From Desulfobulbaceae bacterium (lineage in GTDB: Bacteria; Desulfobacterota; Desulfobulbia; Desulfobulbales; Desulfocapsaceae): a stretch of DNA of 9,336 bases. Position 1 is the stretch's first letter. Each line of letters opens with the position of its first letter. Under the pieces are notes generated by a model, which had not been told where the DNA came from, searched no databases, and saw only the letters and a list, made by a program, of their open reading frames with translations. Shown here in pieces: positions 7,737-9,336 of this stretch. The stretch is taken from the NCBI GenBank assembly GCA_030599175.1, contig JAUVON010000090.1, positions 1 through 9,336 on the forward strand, read 5' to 3'. The translations under genes and the position numbers were made by a program.

Positions 7737-7814
7737 GTAGGAGCCCAGTCCTCTGGGCGATTGTTGCTCCATTGCAAAATGTCGATTTAATCGCCCAGGG
7801 GACTGGGCTCCTAC
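7737..7814. repeat. REP-like inverted pair (BIME-like element) 2, between xdh and ssnA
   Basis: Two 26-bp arms, 7737-7762 and 7789-7814, are inverted copies with one mismatch and 26 nt between them. The outer ends read GTAGGAGC and the inner ends GCGATT, exactly as in element 1, but the core stem differs: GCCCAG/CTGGGC with 4-nt loops (left 7743-7748 and 7753-7758, loop TCCT; right 7793-7798 and 7803-7808, loop GGGA). The single mismatch falls in the loop, so both stems stay perfect. No T-run follows. The element sits in a 137-nt gap and its end is 46 nt from the ssnA start, the same distance as element 1 from ygeW. The last 46 nt are very AT-rich; I do not see a promoter I would defend. Confidence 0.87.
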
Positions 7815-7860
7815 AGTTTCATACAACAAAATAATTATTAATAAAAATCGGGATATAACC

Positions 7861-9138
7861 ATGACCATATATTTAAAAGATGCGAAGTTTATTGACTATC
7901 AAAGCTTTGAAATAAGCAACACCAATCTGGCTGTGGAACCTGGATCACTCGGAACTATCAGCCTGTCCCAGACTATCCCGGAAACTGATGCTCTAGCCGC
8001 AGGAGATCGCATTATCGACTGCAAGGGTAAATTTGTCACAAAATCTTTTGGCTGCGGGCACCATCATATCTATTCAACCCTTGCCAGGGGAATGCCGGCA
8101 CCAAGAACAATCCCCACAAACTTTTCTGAAATTCTCGAGTACGTCTGGTGGCATATAGACAAGCGTCTGGATCTGGAAATGATTGAGGCCAGCGCTCTTG
8201 CCTCGGCCATCTATTGTGCTAAGAACGGGGTGACATTTGTCATCGACCACCATGCATCGCCCTTTGCCATTGATGGCTCTTTAGAAACAATTGCCAGGGC
8301 TTTTGATCTCGTCGGGATCTCTCATATGCTCTGTTACGAGATGTCTGATAGAGATGGAGCCGAAATACGAGAACAGGGGTTGACGGAGACGGATGCCTTC
8401 CTCGCCTCGGGTCGTGCCGGGCATGTGGGATTGCATGCCTCTTTTACAGTAGGTGAGAAATTACTGGCTGATTCTATCGTTCTTGCAAAAAAACACCAGA
8501 CCGGCCTGCATATTCATGTGGCGGAAGATAAAGCCGACCAGGTTCACTCAGAGGAGAATTTTGGTAAAAGAGTCGTGGAACGATTGAGTGATGCCGGTGC
8601 TCTGGAGCTGGACAAATCTATCTTTGGGCACTGTATCCACCTTTCTGCTAATGAACTTCAATTATTGCAGGATTCCGACGTCTGGGTGGTTCAAAATGTG
8701 GAGAGCAATCAGAACAACAACGTGGGCGTTGCCGGTTACGGCGACCTGGCAAGCCAGATGATGCTCGGCACCGATGGTATGCACTGTGATATGCTTCGCA
8801 GCGCCAAGGCAGTTTTCCTTACAGGGCAGGCCACCGAGGGCATCGGCTTTGATACCATTTATGACCGCTTTCGAAATGTACACCGCTATATTCAGTCTAC
8901 GGGTACAGCAGGTGACGGAGAAAATAACCTGGTGATCCTCGACTACGACCCTCCCACAGACCTGACCCAGGATAATTTTCTTGGCCATTTTGTTTACGGT
9001 ATTGATGCCCGCCATGTGGAAAGTGTCATCTCCATGGGACAACTGATTGTTGAAAACAGGAAGATCACCACTGTGGATGAAAAAGAAGTTCTAACCCATG
9101 CGAGAGCCATGGGGCGAAAGCTCTGGGACAAACTTTAA
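7861..9138 (+). CDS. ssnA: SsnA, amidohydrolase-superfamily aminohydrolase
   Basis: A 425-residue metal-dependent hydrolase of the TIM-barrel amidohydrolase superfamily, close to E. coli SsnA (about 442) and to chlorohydrolase/guanine-deaminase-like enzymes. Metal and catalytic residues in order: H67 and H69 (GHHHIYS), H219 and E222 (LHIHVAED), H257 (FGHCIH) and D305 (LGTDG). The DHHASP segment (129-134) and VWWHID (95-100) are shared with SsnA. The N-terminal small beta-sandwich domain covers about residues 1-60. Family members deaminate or hydrolyse a ring C-N bond; in this cluster SsnA is one of the genes tied to anaerobic urate use, but the precise substrate is not readable from sequence. 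Odd point: the usual VMPGF strand before the HxH is VTKSFG here. The ribosome-binding site is weak (GGGA at 7850-7853, 7 nt before the ATG), unlike its neighbours. hyuA follows after 16 nt. Confidence 0.92.
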   Translation: MTIYLKDAKFIDYQSFEISNTNLAVEPGSLGTISLSQTIPETDALAAGDRIIDCKGKFVTKSFGCGHHHIYSTLARGMPAPRTIPTNFSEILEYVWWHIDKRLDLEMIEASALASAIYCAKNGVTFVIDHHASPFAIDGSLETIARAFDLVGISHMLCYEMSDRDGAEIREQGLTETDAFLASGRAGHVGLHASFTVGEKLLADSIVLAKKHQTGLHIHVAEDKADQVHSEENFGKRVVERLSDAGALELDKSIFGHCIHLSANELQLLQDSDVWVVQNVESNQNNNVGVAGYGDLASQMMLGTDGMHCDMLRSAKAVFLTGQATEGIGFDTIYDRFRNVHRYIQSTGTAGDGENNLVILDYDPPTDLTQDNFLGHFVYGIDARHVESVISMGQLIVENRKITTVDEKEVLTHARAMGRKLWDKL

Positions 9139-9154
9139 TAAACTCGGCCCCCCC

Positions 9155-9336
9155 ATGCAGGATATCCTGATTAAAAACGGTTTGATTGTCACCGCTGAGG
9201 AAACAATGCAGGCAGATCTGCTTATCCTTGGCGGGGAGATTGCCGCCGTCGGAGAAGCATTGGATCATTCAGGTGCTGATGTAATCGATGCTGCCGGTCA
9301 GTATGTGATGCCTGGTGGAGTTGATGTACACACCCA
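9155..9336 (+). CDS. hyuA: Dihydropyrimidinase/D-hydantoinase-like HyuA, N-terminal part (partial)
   Basis: An open frame from the ATG at 9155 to the window end gives 60 residues beginning MQDILIKNGLIVTAEETMQA, then ADLLILGGEIAAVGE and YVMPGGVDVHT, with the second metal-binding His of the HxH cut at the edge. This is the N-terminal beta-sandwich plus first barrel strand of cyclic amidohydrolases of the dihydropyrimidinase/hydantoinase type, and matches the start of E. coli HyuA (YgeZ). The family opens cyclic ureide or imide rings with a dinuclear metal site. In this cluster a ring-opening step of a purine-derived ureide is the likely job (inference). The gene starts 16 nt after the ssnA stop. 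There is no Shine-Dalgarno sequence: the ATG is preceded directly by seven C, so initiation probably relies on coupling with ssnA. Confidence 0.92.
   Translation, partial: MQDILIKNGLIVTAEETMQADLLILGGEIAAVGEALDHSGADVIDAAGQYVMPGGVDVHT

Noticed and set aside
3838..7814. Treating the inverted pairs as a CRISPR array or as ends of one composite transposon around ygeW-xdh
   Set aside because: Only two copies about 3.9 kb apart with differing cores and no spacers of regular length; there is no transposase between them, and the genes between are core cluster members.
7815..7860. AT-rich stretch before ssnA as a sigma-70 promoter
   Set aside because: Several TA-rich hexamers could serve as a -10 box, but no matching -35 box at 16-18 nt stands out; AT-richness alone is not enough.

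Overview
The window is a densely packed, single-strand (+) stretch of a bacterial catabolic cluster for purines and urate under anaerobic conditions. It is the type known from E. coli as the xdhABC / ygeW-ygeY-yqeA-hyuA / ssnA / xdh neighbourhood, also called the selenium-dependent molybdenum hydroxylase cluster. Base composition is near even, Shine-Dalgarno sequences are mostly strong, and the encoded proteins resemble E. coli XdhB, XdhC, YgeY and YgeW closely along their length as I recall those sequences. REP-like palindromes starting GTAGGAGC sit between genes. Together this suggests a Gram-negative proteobacterium or a Desulfobacterota relative. The sequence alone does not fix the genus.

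Layout: (1) positions 1-1524 hold the three-subunit xanthine dehydrogenase as xdhA (last 54 codons only), xdhB (FAD) and xdhC (2 x 2Fe-2S), tightly coupled. (2) A 125-nt spacer with a hairpin follows. (3) Positions 1650-3818 hold the M20-family hydrolase ygeY and a carbamate kinase, with the kinase ribosome-binding site overlapping the ygeY stop. (4) A 137-nt spacer carries a REP-like inverted pair. (5) Positions 3956-7723 hold the carbamoyltransferase ygeW and a one-chain xanthine dehydrogenase of the selenium-dependent type (2Fe-2S plus Mo domains fused), again tightly coupled. (6) A second 137-nt spacer carries another REP-like inverted pair. (7) Positions 7861-9336 hold the aminohydrolase ssnA and the start of a dihydropyrimidinase/hydantoinase (hyuA), cut by the window edge.

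How it fits together (inference from families and context): the two xanthine dehydrogenases oxidise hypoxanthine/xanthine or related purines. SsnA, HyuA and YgeY are three metal-dependent C-N hydrolases suited to opening the rings and trimming the ureido/amide products. YgeW can move a carbamoyl group to phosphate, and the carbamate kinase can turn carbamoyl phosphate plus ADP into ATP, so the pathway can conserve energy. The usual partners ygeX (diaminopropionate ammonia-lyase), ygfK and the selenium-insertion genes (yqeB/yqeC-like, selD) are not in this window and may lie outside it.

The non-coding part is the less ordinary one. Every loose gene junction holds a hairpin-forming spacer, while every tight junction is 4-16 nt or overlapping. 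The two REP-like pairs keep the same outer ends but have different, internally complementary cores.
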